A stretch of 64,000 nucleotides of DNA from Enterococcus sp. ZJ1622 (GCF_011038845.1 NZ_JAAKDW010000002.1:186001-250000); one strand, 5' to 3'. Counted from the first letter of the stretch, positions 19,913-30,758 are shown. Notes: generated by a model from the letters alone, not told the origin. Translations and numbers: made by a program.

Positions 19913-20288
19913 GAATGTCGAAAAAAACAAACATTTTATGATGTCCGTCGAATTTGCGATCCAAGGTGTCAAAACAGTGTTCGATGAAGAACGGAACATG
20001 AAAAAACATGTCGTGTTCGGTGTCCTTGCTTTACTCATGGGTCTCGTATTCCGATTGGACCGGATGGAGTGGCTCTGGCTCTTCTTAGCTGTTTTTTTAG
20101 TCTGGATCGTCGAGATCATGAATACAGTGTTTGAGAATGTCGTGGATATGTTCACCGATTGCCATTTCCATCCAATCGGCAAGAAAATCAAAGACATGGC
20201 TGCAGGAGCTGTCCTGTTGACAGCTTGCTTTGCAGTGATCGTGGGACTGATTTTATTTGTCCCTAAAATATATCAATTGTTTTTTTAA
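19896..20288 (+). CDS. dgkA: Diacylglycerol/undecaprenol kinase family protein (130 aa)
   Basis: Three hydrophobic helices and the signature EIMNTVFENVVDMFTD fit the small integral-membrane DgkA family. In Gram-positives this enzyme acts on undecaprenol to recycle lipid carrier for wall synthesis. The start at ATG 19896 lies inside ybeY, so translation is probably coupled. The extension upstream belongs to the ybeY region and is rejected. Confidence 0.9.
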   Translation: MDLKDKNVEKNKHFMMSVEFAIQGVKTVFDEERNMKKHVVFGVLALLMGLVFRLDRMEWLWLFLAVFLVWIVEIMNTVFENVVDMFTDCHFHPIGKKIKDMAAGAVLLTACFAVIVGLILFVPKIYQLFF

Positions 20289-20306
20289 TCAAGAAGGAGA
20301 AAAAAT

Positions 20307-21206
20307 ATGCCAGAACATAAATCAGGTTTTGTAGCGATCGTTGGTCGTCCTAATGTAGGGAAATCAACTTTGCTCAACAGAATCGTGGGTCAAAAAATCG
20401 CGATCATGAGTGACAAAGCCCAAACTACGAGAAACAAAATCCAAGGTGTCTACACAACGCCAGAAGCACAGCTGATTTTCATCGACACTCCTGGGATCCA
20501 TAAACCGAAACATCGGCTGGGCGATTTTATGGTGGAAGCAGCCTACAGTGCATTGAAAGAAGTGGATGCTGTACTGTTCATGATCAGCGCCGATCAAAAG
20601 CGAGGACGGGGCGATGATTTCATCATCGAACGCTTGAAAAATGTTCACTCGCCTGTCTATCTCGTCATCAATAAAATCGATAAGATCCATCCAGATGAGC
20701 TTTTAGCGATCATCGAAGACTATTCTGCGCAAATGCCGTTCGCACAAGTCGTGCCGATTTCTGCGACAGAAGGAAACAATGTCGAACGATTGATGGATAT
20801 TCTAGTTAGTGAAATGCCAGAAGGCCCGCAGTATTTTCCAGATGATCAGGTAACAGATCATCCCGAATATTTTATCGTCTCTGAGCTGATCCGCGAAAAG
20901 GTATTAGTCTTGACAAGAGATGAAGTTCCGCATTCTGTTGCTGTCGTCGTTGACTCGATGAAACGAAACGAGAATGACAAAATCCAAGTGCAAGCCACGA
21001 TCATCGTTGAACGGGATAGTCAAAAAGGAATCATCATCGGCAAAGGCGGCAAGATGCTGAAGCAAATCGGAACCAAAGCACGAAAAGACATCGAAAATCT
21101 ATTAGGCGACAAGGTGTATCTTGAGCTTTGGGTGAAAGTCCAGAAAGATTGGCGTGATAAGAAAGTTTATCTGCAAGACTTCGGTTATCGAAAAGACGAG
21201 TATTAA
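20307..21206 (+). CDS. era: GTPase Era (299 aa)
   Basis: G1 [10 protein letters not shown]3 DTPGIHKP, G4 NKID and a C-terminal KH domain with [15 protein letters not shown] are all seen. Era binds the 3' end of 16S rRNA and helps assemble the 30S subunit, working with YbeY encoded upstream. ATG 20307 follows AAGGAG. A terminator lies between era and recO. Confidence 0.97.
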   Translation: MPEHKSGFVAIVGRPNVGKSTLLNRIVGQKIAIMSDKAQTTRNKIQGVYTTPEAQLIFIDTPGIHKPKHRLGDFMVEAAYSALKEVDAVLFMISADQKRGRGDDFIIERLKNVHSPVYLVINKIDKIHPDELLAIIEDYSAQMPFAQVVPISATEGNNVERLMDILVSEMPEGPQYFPDDQVTDHPEYFIVSELIREKVLVLTRDEVPHSVAVVVDSMKRNENDKIQVQATIIVERDSQKGIIIGKGGKMLKQIGTKARKDIENLLGDKVYLELWVKVQKDWRDKKVYLQDFGYRKDEY

Positions 21207-21267
21207 GGAATTTGGACTGAATGTATGAACGAAATGAACTCAAGTAGCTGAATGTTTGCAAATACGT

Positions 21268-21310
21268 AATCTGGATCTGCAGGGAACCTGCTTTTCCAGA
21301 TTTGTTTTTT
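21268..21310 (+). terminator. Rho-independent terminator between era and recO
   Basis: AATCTGGA (21268-21275) pairs with TCCAGATT (21295-21302), and an inner GCAGG/CCTGC stem is present, followed by T-rich sequence. Confidence 0.88.
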
Positions 21311-21323
21311 AGGAGGGAGAAAA

Positions 21324-22136
21324 GTGAGCCAGCTTGCAGAATCGAAAGGTTTGATTTTATCAAGCCGTAATTATAAAGAAAAAGATAAATTAGTAAAAAT
21401 ATTCACGGAGTCTTCTGGAAAAATGATGTTTTATATAAAAGGGATCAATCGGCAGAACCAGCCCTTGGCTCCCGCTCTTCTCCCTTTTACGGAAGCTGTT
21501 TATATTGGTCGATTTCAAAACGAAGGCTTGTCTTTTCTGACCAGCGTAAAAGATGTGCACGCATTTCGGAAAATACAAGAAGATATTTTTTTAAGCGGCT
21601 ATGGTACTTATTTGCTAAATCTGGTCGATGCAGCTATCGAAGACCGGCAGTATGATCCCCATCTTTTCCAGTTCACCGAACATGCTCTGCAACGTATGGA
21701 CCAAGGCGACGATGCCGAAATCATCACGAATATCTTTGAAGTGCAGATCTTGCAGCGTTTTGGGATCGCACCGATTTGGACACATTGCGTGGTCTGCGGA
21801 GAAACCGGAGGGAAATTTGACTATTCCTCCAAATATGGCGGTGTTCTTTGTGAGAGACATTGGGAGATGGATCATCATCGTTATCACGCTGATCCTCGCT
21901 CCGTATATTTTGTTCGGATGTTCTCGGCGATTTCCTATGACAAAATCAGCGGGATCAACTTGAAAGAAGAAACGAAACAAGGGATCAGGCAGTTGATCGA
22001 TCAGTTGTATGACGAGTATGTGGGAATCCATCTGAAAAGCAAAAAATTTATCGATCAGATGAAATCATGGGAGCATGTCCTAAAAACACCAGAAAAGACC
22101 GAAAAGAATGAAGAAGGAAACGATAAAAAAGAATGA
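21324..22136 (+). CDS. recO: DNA repair protein RecO (270 aa)
   Basis: The N-terminal OB fold begins SQLAESKGLILSSRNYKEKD; the C-terminal half has cysteines in CVVCGETGG and GVLCERH consistent with the RecO zinc finger. RecO loads RecA onto SSB-coated DNA with RecR. GTG 21324 has AGGAGGGAG in front. Position after era is standard. Confidence 0.95.
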   Translation: MSQLAESKGLILSSRNYKEKDKLVKIFTESSGKMMFYIKGINRQNQPLAPALLPFTEAVYIGRFQNEGLSFLTSVKDVHAFRKIQEDIFLSGYGTYLLNLVDAAIEDRQYDPHLFQFTEHALQRMDQGDDAEIITNIFEVQILQRFGIAPIWTHCVVCGETGGKFDYSSKYGGVLCERHWEMDHHRYHADPRSVYFVRMFSAISYDKISGINLKEETKQGIRQLIDQLYDEYVGIHLKSKKFIDQMKSWEHVLKTPEKTEKNEEGNDKKE

Positions 22137-22171
22137 CGGTCTGAAAGCCAAAAGAAAAAATGAAAAATGAT

Positions 22172-22201
22172 TTGACAATCAAGCAGGTTTTCAGCTATCA
22201 T
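22172..22201 (+). promoter_or_regulatory. glyQS promoter
   Basis: TTGACA (22172-22177) and TATCAT (22196-22201) are 18 nt apart, directly upstream of the T-box leader. Confidence 0.75.
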
Positions 22202-22209
22202 TGACCGTA

Positions 22210-22477
22210 GAAAATCAAAACCTCACTTAGTGTACCAACAACTTGTGGATAAGCTGTTTTGGTGATAGAATCAATAAGTGATCAATAGGTACGTTGACCA
22301 AGATCAGTAAAAAACACGTAGCTTTAGCGAATTCGGGAGAGTGTGAGCCGAATGCTGGCGATTTTTGAAGTGGCACTTGCGAGTACAGCAAACGAAGCTG
22401 CCGGATCGAATCCGGAAGTAGGGTGGAACCGCGAATTATTCGTCCCTATGTCTGTCATCAGACATAGGGATTTTTTG
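22210..22477 (+). promoter_or_regulatory. T-box leader of glyQS
   Basis: The leader contains the T-box sequence AGGGTGGAACCGCGA (22420-22434), whose NCCA-pairing bulge contacts uncharged tRNA. Just after it is a terminator hairpin CCCTATGTCTG/CAGACATAGGG (22444-22469) with a T run. It precedes both GlyRS subunits, so it should sense uncharged tRNA-Gly. I did not resolve the specifier codon with confidence. Confidence 0.93.
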
Positions 22478-22519
22478 TTGTTTTATCCGTGAGGTTTATA
22501 AATGAAAGGGGCAGAAAAG

Positions 22520-23437
22520 ATGAGTAAAAAATTAACCGTTCAAGAAATGATTTTGACTTTGCAAAAATTTTGGTCGTCAAACGGCTGTATGCTGATGCAA
22601 GCATACGATACAGAAAAAGGGGCAGGCACGATGAGTCCGTACACATTTCTACGTGCTATCGGACCAGAACCATGGAATGCAGCCTATGTAGAACCTTCCC
22701 GCAGACCCGCAGACGGACGTTACGGAGAAAATCCGAACCGATTATATCAGCATCATCAATTCCAAGTCGTGATGAAACCATCACCTGAGAATATCCAAGA
22801 ATTGTATCTTGAAAGCTTACGTCTTTTAGGGATCGATCCTTTAGAACATGATATCCGTTTCGTAGAAGATAACTGGGAAAATCCTTCTATGGGCTGTGCC
22901 GGTGTCGGTTGGGAAGTCTGGCTAGATGGTATGGAGATCACTCAATTCACCTACTTCCAACAAGTAGGTGGACTGCCTTGTAAACCAGTGACTTCTGAGA
23001 TCACCTATGGATTAGAACGTCTTGCTTCTTATATCCAAGAAGTAGAAAGCGTATATGATCTGGAATGGTCTGCTGGCGTGAAATACGGCGAAATTTTCAA
23101 ACAGCCTGAATATGAACATTCAAAATATTCATTTGAAGTAAGCGATCAGGAACTATTGTTAAGCAATTTTGATCGTTTCGAAAAAGAAGCGAAACGCTGT
23201 ATCGATGAGAACCTCGTTCATCCAGCATATGATTATATCTTGAAATGCAGCCATACCTTCAATTTACTGGATGCTCGGGGAGCTGTTTCTGTCACTGAAC
23301 GTGCAGGCTATCTTTCACGTATCCGGAACATGGCACGTGCTGTAGCAAAAATCTTTGTAGCAGAACGAGAAAAACTAGGATTCCCATTATTGAACAAAAC
23401 CACAGCGGATGCTGAAACTGTCAAGGAGGCTGAATAA
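22520..23437 (+). CDS. glyQ: Glycyl-tRNA synthetase alpha subunit (305 aa)
   Basis: The class II catalytic subunit of the alpha2-beta2 GlyRS, recognisable from [35 protein letters not shown] and [15 protein letters not shown]. The start [10 protein letters not shown] at 22520 is chosen from family similarity; an in-frame ATG at 22502 with a GAGG site is possible and would add six residues. glyS follows after one base. Confidence 0.97.
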   Translation: MSKKLTVQEMILTLQKFWSSNGCMLMQAYDTEKGAGTMSPYTFLRAIGPEPWNAAYVEPSRRPADGRYGENPNRLYQHHQFQVVMKPSPENIQELYLESLRLLGIDPLEHDIRFVEDNWENPSMGCAGVGWEVWLDGMEITQFTYFQQVGGLPCKPVTSEITYGLERLASYIQEVESVYDLEWSAGVKYGEIFKQPEYEHSKYSFEVSDQELLLSNFDRFEKEAKRCIDENLVHPAYDYILKCSHTFNLLDARGAVSVTERAGYLSRIRNMARAVAKIFVAEREKLGFPLLNKTTADAETVKEAE

Positions 23438-23438
23438 G

Positions 23439-25514
23439 ATGGCAAAAGATTTATTACTGGAAATCGGTTTGGAAGAAATGCCGGCACATGTCGTAACGCC
23501 AAGTATGAAACAACTGGAAGAAAAAACAGCAAAATTCTTAGATGAACATCAGTTGACGTACGATACGATCGAAACTTTTTCCACACCACGCCGATTAGCA
23601 ATCAAAGTGACGAATATTCCAGAACGTCAGGCAGACAGTGAAGAAGAAATCAAAGGGCCAGCTAAAAAAATCGCTTTGGACGCAGATGGTAACTGGACAA
23701 AAGCAGCAGAAGGATTCGTTCGCGGACAAGGATTGACGACAGATGCGATCACTTTTAGAGAATTAAAAGGTGTAGAATATGTCTATGTAACGAAATATAC
23801 CCACGGCAAAGAAGCAAAAGAAGTTCTCACAGGACTAGCAGACGTCATCAAAAGTTTGACTTTCCCGGTAACAATGCACTGGGCAGAGTTTGATTTTGAG
23901 TATATCCGTCCGATTCACTGGATCGTGGCTTTGCTAGATGATGAAGTGATCCCGTTTGAGATCTTGGATGTCAAAACAGGCAGAGCCTCACGAGGTCACC
24001 GTTTCTTAGGTGAAGACGTGACATTTACCCATGCAAAAGAATATGAAGAAAAATTGAATGAACAATTCGTCATCGCTTCTCCAAAAAAACGTCAAGAAAT
24101 GATCGTGGAACAGGCAAAAGAACTTGCAGAAAAAAATCACTGGATCATTGACTTGGACCCAGACTTGCTCGAAGAAGTCAATAATCTAGTTGAATATCCG
24201 ACTGTATTTGCTGGTGAATTCGAAGACAAATATCTGTCAGTACCAGAAGAAGTACTAGTGACTTCGATGAAAGAACATCAGCGTTATTTCGAAGTACGAA
24301 ATGATCGAGGTATGTTACTGCCATACTTTATTTCTGCTCGAAACGGGAATCGTGTGAAATTGGATAATGTGATCCGTGGTAATCAGAAAGTATTGACAGC
24401 CCGACTGGAAGATGCTGAATTCTTCTATAATGAAGATAAGAAAGCAACGATCGAACAGTATGTCGAGAAACTAAAATCTGTGACATTCCATGAAAAGATC
24501 GGTAGCATCTACGAAAAAATGCAACGTGTCCAAGTCATTGCACATATCATAGGAGAAGAAGTCGGTCTAACAGAAGAAGAGCTGACAGACCTGCAGCGAG
24601 CAGCAGAAATCTACAAATTTGATCTGGTGACCAATATGGTCGGGGAATTCCCTGAACTGCAAGGCATCATGGGCGAAAAATATGCTCTGCTGAAAGGCGA
24701 AAAACCAGCCGTAGCAGCAGCAATCCGCGAACACTACATGCCTGTATCCAGTGAAGGCGAATTACCAGAATCATCGATCGGTTCTGTTTTAGCTATCGCA
24801 GATAAATTAGACAGTATCTTTTCTTTCTTTGCTGTCGGAATGATCCCAAGCGGTTCAAACGACCCATACGCATTGCGTCGTCAAGCATATGGTATCGTTC
24901 GGATCATCGAATCAAAACAATGGACATTCCCGCTAACAGCTTTACAAGAAGCAGTCAGCACAGCAATCAGTGAAGATATCGAGCGTTTCGGTATTGAATT
25001 GTCAGAAGGTCAGCAAGAAGTCAGCACTTTCATCAAAGGACGTTTGCGTCAATTATTATCGACAAAAAACATCCGTCATGATGTCATCGATGCCGTTTTG
25101 AACGCAGAGCAGAAAGATTTGACGAAAGTCTTTGCAGCCGCTCAATTATTCAAGCAACATCTTGCAGATGAAGACTTCAAACCATCGATGGAAGCTTTGA
25201 CTCGTGTCGTGAACTTAGCGAAAAAAGCAGAACTTGAAAAACAAGCAGCGGTTGATCCTTCACTATTCGAGAACGATGCTGAAAAAGAACTGCATCAGGC
25301 AGTCGAAAGGATGAAAGCAACCTTCGCTGATCAAACGATCCACGAAAACTATGATCAGCTAGTCGCTCTTCGTCCTTTGATCGAAAACTATTTCGACCAG
25401 ACAATGGTCATGGTCGAAGATCCAGCAATCCGTAAAAACCGTTTAGCGCAATTAAGCCAAATTGCAGTAATGGCCCTGTCATTAGCCAGCTTGGATCAGA
25501 TTATTACGAAGTAG
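23439..25514 (+). CDS. glyS: Glycyl-tRNA synthetase beta subunit (691 aa)
   Basis: The N-terminus [17 protein letters not shown], the ISARNG region and the HD-like and C-terminal anticodon-binding parts match GlyS over the full family length. It binds tRNA and works only with GlyQ. ATG 23439 follows AAGGAGG located in the end of glyQ. Confidence 0.97.
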   Translation: MAKDLLLEIGLEEMPAHVVTPSMKQLEEKTAKFLDEHQLTYDTIETFSTPRRLAIKVTNIPERQADSEEEIKGPAKKIALDADGNWTKAAEGFVRGQGLTTDAITFRELKGVEYVYVTKYTHGKEAKEVLTGLADVIKSLTFPVTMHWAEFDFEYIRPIHWIVALLDDEVIPFEILDVKTGRASRGHRFLGEDVTFTHAKEYEEKLNEQFVIASPKKRQEMIVEQAKELAEKNHWIIDLDPDLLEEVNNLVEYPTVFAGEFEDKYLSVPEEVLVTSMKEHQRYFEVRNDRGMLLPYFISARNGNRVKLDNVIRGNQKVLTARLEDAEFFYNEDKKATIEQYVEKLKSVTFHEKIGSIYEKMQRVQVIAHIIGEEVGLTEEELTDLQRAAEIYKFDLVTNMVGEFPELQGIMGEKYALLKGEKPAVAAAIREHYMPVSSEGELPESSIGSVLAIADKLDSIFSFFAVGMIPSGSNDPYALRRQAYGIVRIIESKQWTFPLTALQEAVSTAISEDIERFGIELSEGQQEVSTFIKGRLRQLLSTKNIRHDVIDAVLNAEQKDLTKVFAAAQLFKQHLADEDFKPSMEALTRVVNLAKKAELEKQAAVDPSLFENDAEKELHQAVERMKATFADQTIHENYDQLVALRPLIENYFDQTMVMVEDPAIRKNRLAQLSQIAVMALSLASLDQIITK

Positions 25515-25619
25515 TTTCTATTATTATCCGTAAAAAAATAAATGAACCAGAGAGCGTACACAAAATATGATATTTTGATTCTATATCAAAAAAGATCGGA
25601 CAATTTCGTTATAAACATT

Positions 25620-25658
25620 AAAGCTAGTGAGATTTACTAGCTTTGGTGTTTTTTTTTA
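25620..25658 (+). terminator. Rho-independent terminator after glyS
   Basis: AAAGCTAGT (25620-25628) pairs with ACTAGCTTT (25636-25644) and a T run follows. The rest of 25515-25803 is AT-rich and shows no gene. Confidence 0.88.
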
Positions 25659-25803
25659 TATCCAATGAAAGAATCAAAAATTCTTCTGTTTCTTAATTGT
25701 AGTTAAATTTAACTAGTCTTCTGATTTTAGGAATAGAGGAAATAGAAATTTTAACTATCAATAGTATTTATCATTGTGGCATATTTTTTTATCAAATCTA
25801 CTT

Positions 25804-26553
25804 TCAATTCTCCCCCATACGCAATACATAGGCATCGAGCAGGATTCTCGCGATGATCTGGAGAGGCAAACGTGAACGTACTTCATAATCAGGAAAATAA
25901 GAACCTTCTGATTTGAAACCTACGAGATTTATCTCGCAATAATCTTTGAGTGTAGAGGAATGAGTGGCTGTAACTAGAATCGAACCGATCTCTGCATCAT
26001 AGCAATTCTTTGCGGCGGTGACCAGTTCTTTTGTCTCGCCATTCAAAGAAACGAAAATGACGCTGTCTTTTTTAGTTAGTTTCCGACTGATGTTTTTGAT
26101 GATTTCTGGATCAGTATGCATTTGACAATTTTTCCCTGTTAATTGAAGTTTTACCAACATTTCTTGCCCGATCATTTCTGAAAACCCTCGTGCAAAGACA
26201 AAAACCCGATCAGCGAATTTGATTCTTTGTATTGCATCCTCGATGTTCCCGATTTCCAGCATATTGATCGTACGTATCACTTCTTGTTCATTTTTTAGAA
26301 TGGCTCGGCGGATACCTTTGTCTACTTTATCTAAGAAAGAAAAATTGATGTTCTTGTTTTCTCCTTCTTTTAGATGGTGCTTAAACGAAGTAAATCCTTC
26401 GTATCCTTTCTTTTTCATTGTCCGCACGATGGTGGCTGTCGAGACATTTGCTTGTTCACTTAGTTTCACGATGGAGTAGTTAGGGATCTCTAGGATGTGG
26501 TGTTCGATAAAGTTCCAGAGGTACTGTTCCGTTTCACTTAATTTGTGATCCAT
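25804..26553 (-). CDS. RpiR/MurR-family regulator of the ketose locus (249 aa)
   Basis: The N-terminal helix-turn-helix (SIVKLSEQANVSTATIVRT) and C-terminal SIS domain (DRVFVFARGFSEMIGQEML; DSVIFVSLNGETKEL) define the family. It is divergent from the pfkB-PTS-lacD operon and most likely controls it in response to a phosphorylated sugar. ATG 26553 has AAGAAGG in front on the minus strand. It is distinct in sequence from the RpiR protein at 5826. Confidence 0.88.
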   Translation of the reverse strand: MDHKLSETEQYLWNFIEHHILEIPNYSIVKLSEQANVSTATIVRTMKKKGYEGFTSFKHHLKEGENKNINFSFLDKVDKGIRRAILKNEQEVIRTINMLEIGNIEDAIQRIKFADRVFVFARGFSEMIGQEMLVKLQLTGKNCQMHTDPEIIKNISRKLTKKDSVIFVSLNGETKELVTAAKNCYDAEIGSILVTATHSSTLKDYCEINLVGFKSEGSYFPDYEVRSRLPLQIIARILLDAYVLRMGEN

Positions 26554-26695
26554 ATTCTTGCCTTCTTTCACCAAAAGTTAGTTAAAAAATAGCACGACGA
26601 GTTCATGAATGTAAAGGTTTTCTTTGTAGTGGGGCGATTAAGAAAACATTTTCTCTTTTGCGTATTTCATAATAGAGTCAAGGAGGTCATTGGTT

Positions 26696-27646
26696 ATGTC
26701 TATCTACACATGCACGATGAATTTGGCAATTGATCTATTTATTGAAACAGACGAGATGCATCCTTTTATGGTAAACCGCACAAAGGATGACGACATTCAG
26801 GCAAATGGAAAAGGGGTGAATGTGTCACTCGTATTAAAGATGCTAGATATCCCAAATACGGCATTAGGTTTTTCTGCTGGTTTCACAGGGAAATATATAG
26901 AAGACTATTTACAGCAGAAACAAATCAAAACAGATTTTATTGAAGTGCCTGGTATGACGCGTATCAATGTATTTACGCAAGTCAATCAAACAGGAGAAGA
27001 ATACAAATTAGTGAATCAAGGACTTGAGATACCAGCAGCAGCAATCCATAACTTTTTAAATCAAATAAGAGCATTAGAAGCAGAAGATTATCTTTGTGTT
27101 TCTGGGAGTTTACCAAGAGGGATGACACCGAATATTTTAGTGGAAATCAGTCGGATCTGTCAGGAATGCAAGATCCATTTGGTTATTGATAGTAGTGATC
27201 AAGAAGTCATGGATTGTTTACCCTATCGACCGTTTTTGCTGAAACCGAATGAGGAAGAACTTTCTTCTTGGTTCGGACGAGAAATGGTTACAGATGAAGA
27301 TTATTTTACTTATGGACAACGATTGGTAGAGTCAGGTGCAGAAAATGTTTTATTATCCCTAGGTGAGAAAGGAGCAATTCTTTTTACGAAAGACAGGGTG
27401 ATTCGGGGAAACTCGCCAAAAGGAAAAGTCATCAATACAGCATGTGCAGGTGATACAATGTTAGGCACTTTTTTAGCAGGATACATGAATCGACGGCCGC
27501 TTGATGAAACGTTACGTAAAAGCATAGCAGCAGGAAGCTCAACTGCTTTTCGTAAAGGACTGACTGATTTTTTGGATGTTGAGGAATTAAGTAGACAAAT
27601 CAAAATCAAGGAAGAGAGGTTCGAAAGATGGGAAAATATCAACTAA
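26696..27646 (+). CDS. PfkB-family ketose-phosphate kinase (tagatose-6-P / 1-phosphofructokinase type, 316 aa)
   Basis: Motif ANGKGVNVSLVLKML and the C-terminal NTACAGDTMLG identify the ribokinase-like PfkB fold. The catalytic Asp is present, but the usual GAGD is CAGD here. With a fructose-family PTS and a tagatose-bisphosphate aldolase next to it, it should add the second phosphate to a ketohexose phosphate. ATG 26696 has GGAGG 9 nt upstream; the TTG at 26690 is too close. The 3' end overlaps the PTS gene by 19 nt. Confidence 0.85.
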   Translation: MSIYTCTMNLAIDLFIETDEMHPFMVNRTKDDDIQANGKGVNVSLVLKMLDIPNTALGFSAGFTGKYIEDYLQQKQIKTDFIEVPGMTRINVFTQVNQTGEEYKLVNQGLEIPAAAIHNFLNQIRALEAEDYLCVSGSLPRGMTPNILVEISRICQECKIHLVIDSSDQEVMDCLPYRPFLLKPNEEELSSWFGREMVTDEDYFTYGQRLVESGAENVLLSLGEKGAILFTKDRVIRGNSPKGKVINTACAGDTMLGTFLAGYMNRRPLDETLRKSIAAGSSTAFRKGLTDFLDVEELSRQIKIKEERFERWENIN

Positions 27647-29091
27647 TTGCAGCAACAGGTTGTCCGACAGGAATCGCGCACACCTACATGGCACAAGAGG
27701 CATTAGAGCAAGCAGCCAAGAAAAAAGGCATCACGATCAAGGTGGAGACCCATGGACAAGTTGGGATCGAGAATGAATTAACGGCTGAAGAAATCAAACA
27801 GGCAGATGCCGTCATTATTGCCGCAGACAAAGATGTCCATCCAGAGAGATTTGCGGGAAAACGAGTCATTGATGTTTCTGTCAGTACAGGGATCAAGGAT
27901 GCACAACGGCTGATTGACGAAGCATTGGCAGGAAAAGGTGCTATCTTAGCTGATAATGAAGCTGTTGATACTTTAGAACCAGAAGTGATGAGTGGAGCTA
28001 AATTTGGTCGTAGCATCTATAAAAATTTGATGAATGGTGTCTCTCATATGTTGCCTTTCGTGGTAGCTGGCGGAGTATTGATTGCTATTTCATTTGCGGT
28101 TTGGGGAATCTATTCTTTTGATCCAGACCATGCACAATACAATGCTACAGCGGCGATGTTAAAAGCGATTGGCGATACAGCAATGGGGATGATGGTTCCA
28201 GTTCTAGCAGCATATATTGCAGAAGGGATCGCGAAACGTCCAGGATTAGTAGTTGGATTTGTTGGTGGATTCGTAGCCATGAATGGCGGTACTGGATTTT
28301 TAGGAGGCATTTTAGCTGGGTTCTTAGCTGGTTACTTTGTCTTATTTTTACAAAAGCTACTGGCAATTCTACCAAAGCAACTAGATGGCTTGAAGGCAAT
28401 CTTCTTATACCCAGTTATCGGTGTAGCGTTTATTGGCATCGTGATGTCTTTGTTAGCAGGTCCAATGAAGGCTATAAATGAAGGAATGATGAGCTTCTTA
28501 GCCGGATTTGAACATTCGAATCCACTTGTTATCGGCGTGATTGTTGGCTGTATGTGTGCGTTTGATATGGGAGGACCGATTAATAAGGCGGCATATGTAA
28601 CAGGAACAGCTCTTTTGGCACAAGGGAACACGACTTTCATGGCTGGTGTGTCAGCAGCGTGCATTGCACCACCGTTGATTACTGGTTTTGCCACCTTATT
28701 GTTTGGTCAATATTTTGATACCAATGAGCGTAATGCAGGTTTGGTTAATTTTATCCTAGGATCAACGCATATTACTGAAGGAGCTATTCCGTTTGCTGCG
28801 AAAGATCCGATCCGGGTATTACCAACGATGATGTTAGGCTCATCAATCGCTGCTGTCTTGACTTATTTGTTTGGCGTCCAAGTACCAGCCCCACATGGCG
28901 GTTTTTTAGTATTACCTGTAGTGACGGGAAAAATCCAATGGATCACAGCGATTCTTATTGGGTCGATCGTTGGTGGAGTGATATTAGGTTTGATCCAAAA
29001 GAAAAGAGTGAATGATAAAGAAAAGAAGATGGATAACGAAGCAGTAAATCGTACAGTCATCGAAGAAGGAAATGTAGGAGGCTTATCATGA
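27628..29091 (+). CDS. Fructose-family PTS transporter EIIBC (487 aa)
   Basis: EIIB is at the N-terminus with the phosphocysteine C12 in ATGCPTGIAHTY; EIIC follows with about nine hydrophobic segments and the motif GGPINKAAYVTG. The EIIA is a separate protein from the next gene. It imports a ketohexose, inferred to be tagatose, fructose or a relative from the downstream aldolase. An AGAGAGG site in the end of pfkB drives translation. The stop overlaps the next start (ATGA). Confidence 0.92.
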   Translation: MGKYQLIAATGCPTGIAHTYMAQEALEQAAKKKGITIKVETHGQVGIENELTAEEIKQADAVIIAADKDVHPERFAGKRVIDVSVSTGIKDAQRLIDEALAGKGAILADNEAVDTLEPEVMSGAKFGRSIYKNLMNGVSHMLPFVVAGGVLIAISFAVWGIYSFDPDHAQYNATAAMLKAIGDTAMGMMVPVLAAYIAEGIAKRPGLVVGFVGGFVAMNGGTGFLGGILAGFLAGYFVLFLQKLLAILPKQLDGLKAIFLYPVIGVAFIGIVMSLLAGPMKAINEGMMSFLAGFEHSNPLVIGVIVGCMCAFDMGGPINKAAYVTGTALLAQGNTTFMAGVSAACIAPPLITGFATLLFGQYFDTNERNAGLVNFILGSTHITEGAIPFAAKDPIRVLPTMMLGSSIAAVLTYLFGVQVPAPHGGFLVLPVVTGKIQWITAILIGSIVGGVILGLIQKKRVNDKEKKMDNEAVNRTVIEEGNVGGLS

Positions 29092-29546
29092 CAATCATCC
29101 ATGAAGAGAACATTTTTTTACAACAGTCATTGGATAATCAAGAAGAAGTATTTAAGTTTTTAGCAAAGCAAACATTTTGTTTAGGAATTGCTCATGACGA
29201 AAAAGAAGTATTTCGAAAACTTCTAGAAAGAGAAAAAGAAGGTACTACAGGAATGATGTCAGGTTTTGCTATTCCTCATGCGAAGTCTCAAGCAATCAAC
29301 GAACCTAGTTTGATCATCATCACACTGAGCAAAGGGATCGAATGGGACAGTTTAGATAGAGAGCCGATTGATTTTATTTTTGCGTTATTTATACCAGATT
29401 CAGAAGCAGGAAAGACTCATTTGAAATTATTGTCTCTCGTTGCACGATCGTTGATGCGAAAAGAGGTTACAGAGCAGTTGAGAGCAACAAAGTCAAAAAC
29501 AGAAATAGCCACGATATTAACTAAAGAAATAGGTGAAGATATATGA
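29088..29546 (+). CDS. Fructose-family PTS EIIA (152 aa)
   Basis: The phosphorylation site is the His in SGFAIPHAKS, and the fold-typical segments IIITLSKGIEW and LFIPDSEAGKTHLKLL are present. It takes phosphate from HPr and passes it to the EIIB of the upstream protein. It overlaps both neighbours by 4 nt, showing tight coupling in the operon. Confidence 0.93.
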   Translation: MTIIHEENIFLQQSLDNQEEVFKFLAKQTFCLGIAHDEKEVFRKLLEREKEGTTGMMSGFAIPHAKSQAINEPSLIIITLSKGIEWDSLDREPIDFIFALFIPDSEAGKTHLKLLSLVARSLMRKEVTEQLRATKSKTEIATILTKEIGEDI

Positions 29547-30517
29547 AGAAAATGAGCATAGAAAAAAAGGAACGTTTGAACCGATTGACGGACGGAGCTG
29601 GAATTATCAGCGCGTTAGCAATTGACCAGCGTGGTGCGTTGAAGAAAATGATCGACCAATATAAAGAAGCGACATCAGAAGATATCATCCAATTTAAACG
29701 GATGGTTTCTCAGTACCTGTCCCCATATGCTTCCGCTATTTTACTCGATCCAGAATATGGCCTGCCTGCAGCAGAGCTTCGAGATGAAGAATGTGGCTTG
29801 CTACTAGCTTATGAAAAAACCGGTTATGATGCGTTGATGCCGGGCCGACTACCAGATTTACTGAACATTTGGTCTGTGAAAAGGTTGAAAGAAGCTGGTG
29901 CGGATGCTTGTAAATTTTTATTGTACTATGACGTTGATGAGCCAGTAGCGATCAATGAGCAAAAACAAATATTTATAGAACGGATCGGTTCAGAATGCGA
30001 AGCAGAAGGCATACCTTTCTTTTTAGAGATCCTTTCTTATGATGCAACTATTGACGATCCATCTTCTCTTGACTATGCAAAAGTAAAACCGCATAAAGTC
30101 ATTGAAGCTATGCGAGAATTTTCAAAAGAACGTTATCAAGTGGACGTATTGAAAGTAGAAGTGCCAGTGAACATGAAATTCGTGGAAGGGTATGGGCAAG
30201 AGACTTGTTATAGTCAAGCAGAAGCATCCGCATATTTCTATGAACAATCGAAAGTGACTGAACTACCATTTATTTTTTTAAGTGCAGGAGTCAGCGCTAC
30301 ACTATTTCAAGATACGTTGCGTTTTGCAAAACAGTCAGGTTCGACGTTCAATGGTGTCTTATGCGGACGAGCAACGTGGGCTAAGGGAGTAGTACCATTT
30401 GTTACCGAAGGCGAAAAAGAAGCGAGTATTTGGATGTTAGAACAGGGAAAACGAAATATAAAAGAATTAAGTACACTATTAGACGAAACAGCGACATCTA
30501 TTTATGCTAAGAAGTAA
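29543..30517 (+). CDS. lacD: Tagatose-1,6-bisphosphate aldolase, LacD family, copy 1 (324 aa)
   Basis: A class I aldolase with the Schiff-base lysine K204 in [10 protein letters not shown], plus [13 protein letters not shown] and [11 protein letters not shown]. It splits tagatose-1,6-bisphosphate (the family also takes other ketohexose bisphosphates) to dihydroxyacetone phosphate and glyceraldehyde-3-phosphate. It closes the operon pfkB-EIIBC-EIIA-lacD. A second lacD lies at 32895; the two are clearly related but not identical. Confidence 0.93.
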   Translation: MKKMSIEKKERLNRLTDGAGIISALAIDQRGALKKMIDQYKEATSEDIIQFKRMVSQYLSPYASAILLDPEYGLPAAELRDEECGLLLAYEKTGYDALMPGRLPDLLNIWSVKRLKEAGADACKFLLYYDVDEPVAINEQKQIFIERIGSECEAEGIPFFLEILSYDATIDDPSSLDYAKVKPHKVIEAMREFSKERYQVDVLKVEVPVNMKFVEGYGQETCYSQAEASAYFYEQSKVTELPFIFLSAGVSATLFQDTLRFAKQSGSTFNGVLCGRATWAKGVVPFVTEGEKEASIWMLEQGKRNIKELSTLLDETATSIYAKK

Positions 30518-30758
30518 GAAAAAGGCTTGTCTGAGATAATGATCCAAAAAAATAAATAGTTATTTAAAAAAATGTTTGTTAAATTTTATAGAAAAAGAGT
30601 ATCAAACCATAAAAGTTATCTAAAATTATTGATAACATATGTCGGTAATAAGCTGTTTTTGGTTGTTGTAAATGAAAATTGGAAGAAATAAAACGATAAC
30701 TGTAGGAATATCACAGGGATCAATGTAAATGACGCTGTTCAATAAGTTAATACATTTT

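Noticed and set aside
19240-20300. Missing or split cdd gene between dgkA and era
   Set aside because: The genes are directly adjacent with no remnant; absence is a normal variation of the cluster.
26641-26654. cre site AGAAAACATTTTCT before pfkB
   Set aside because: It is palindromic but lacks the central CG and matches the consensus less well than the sites at 2782 and 34049; no promoter could be placed around it.
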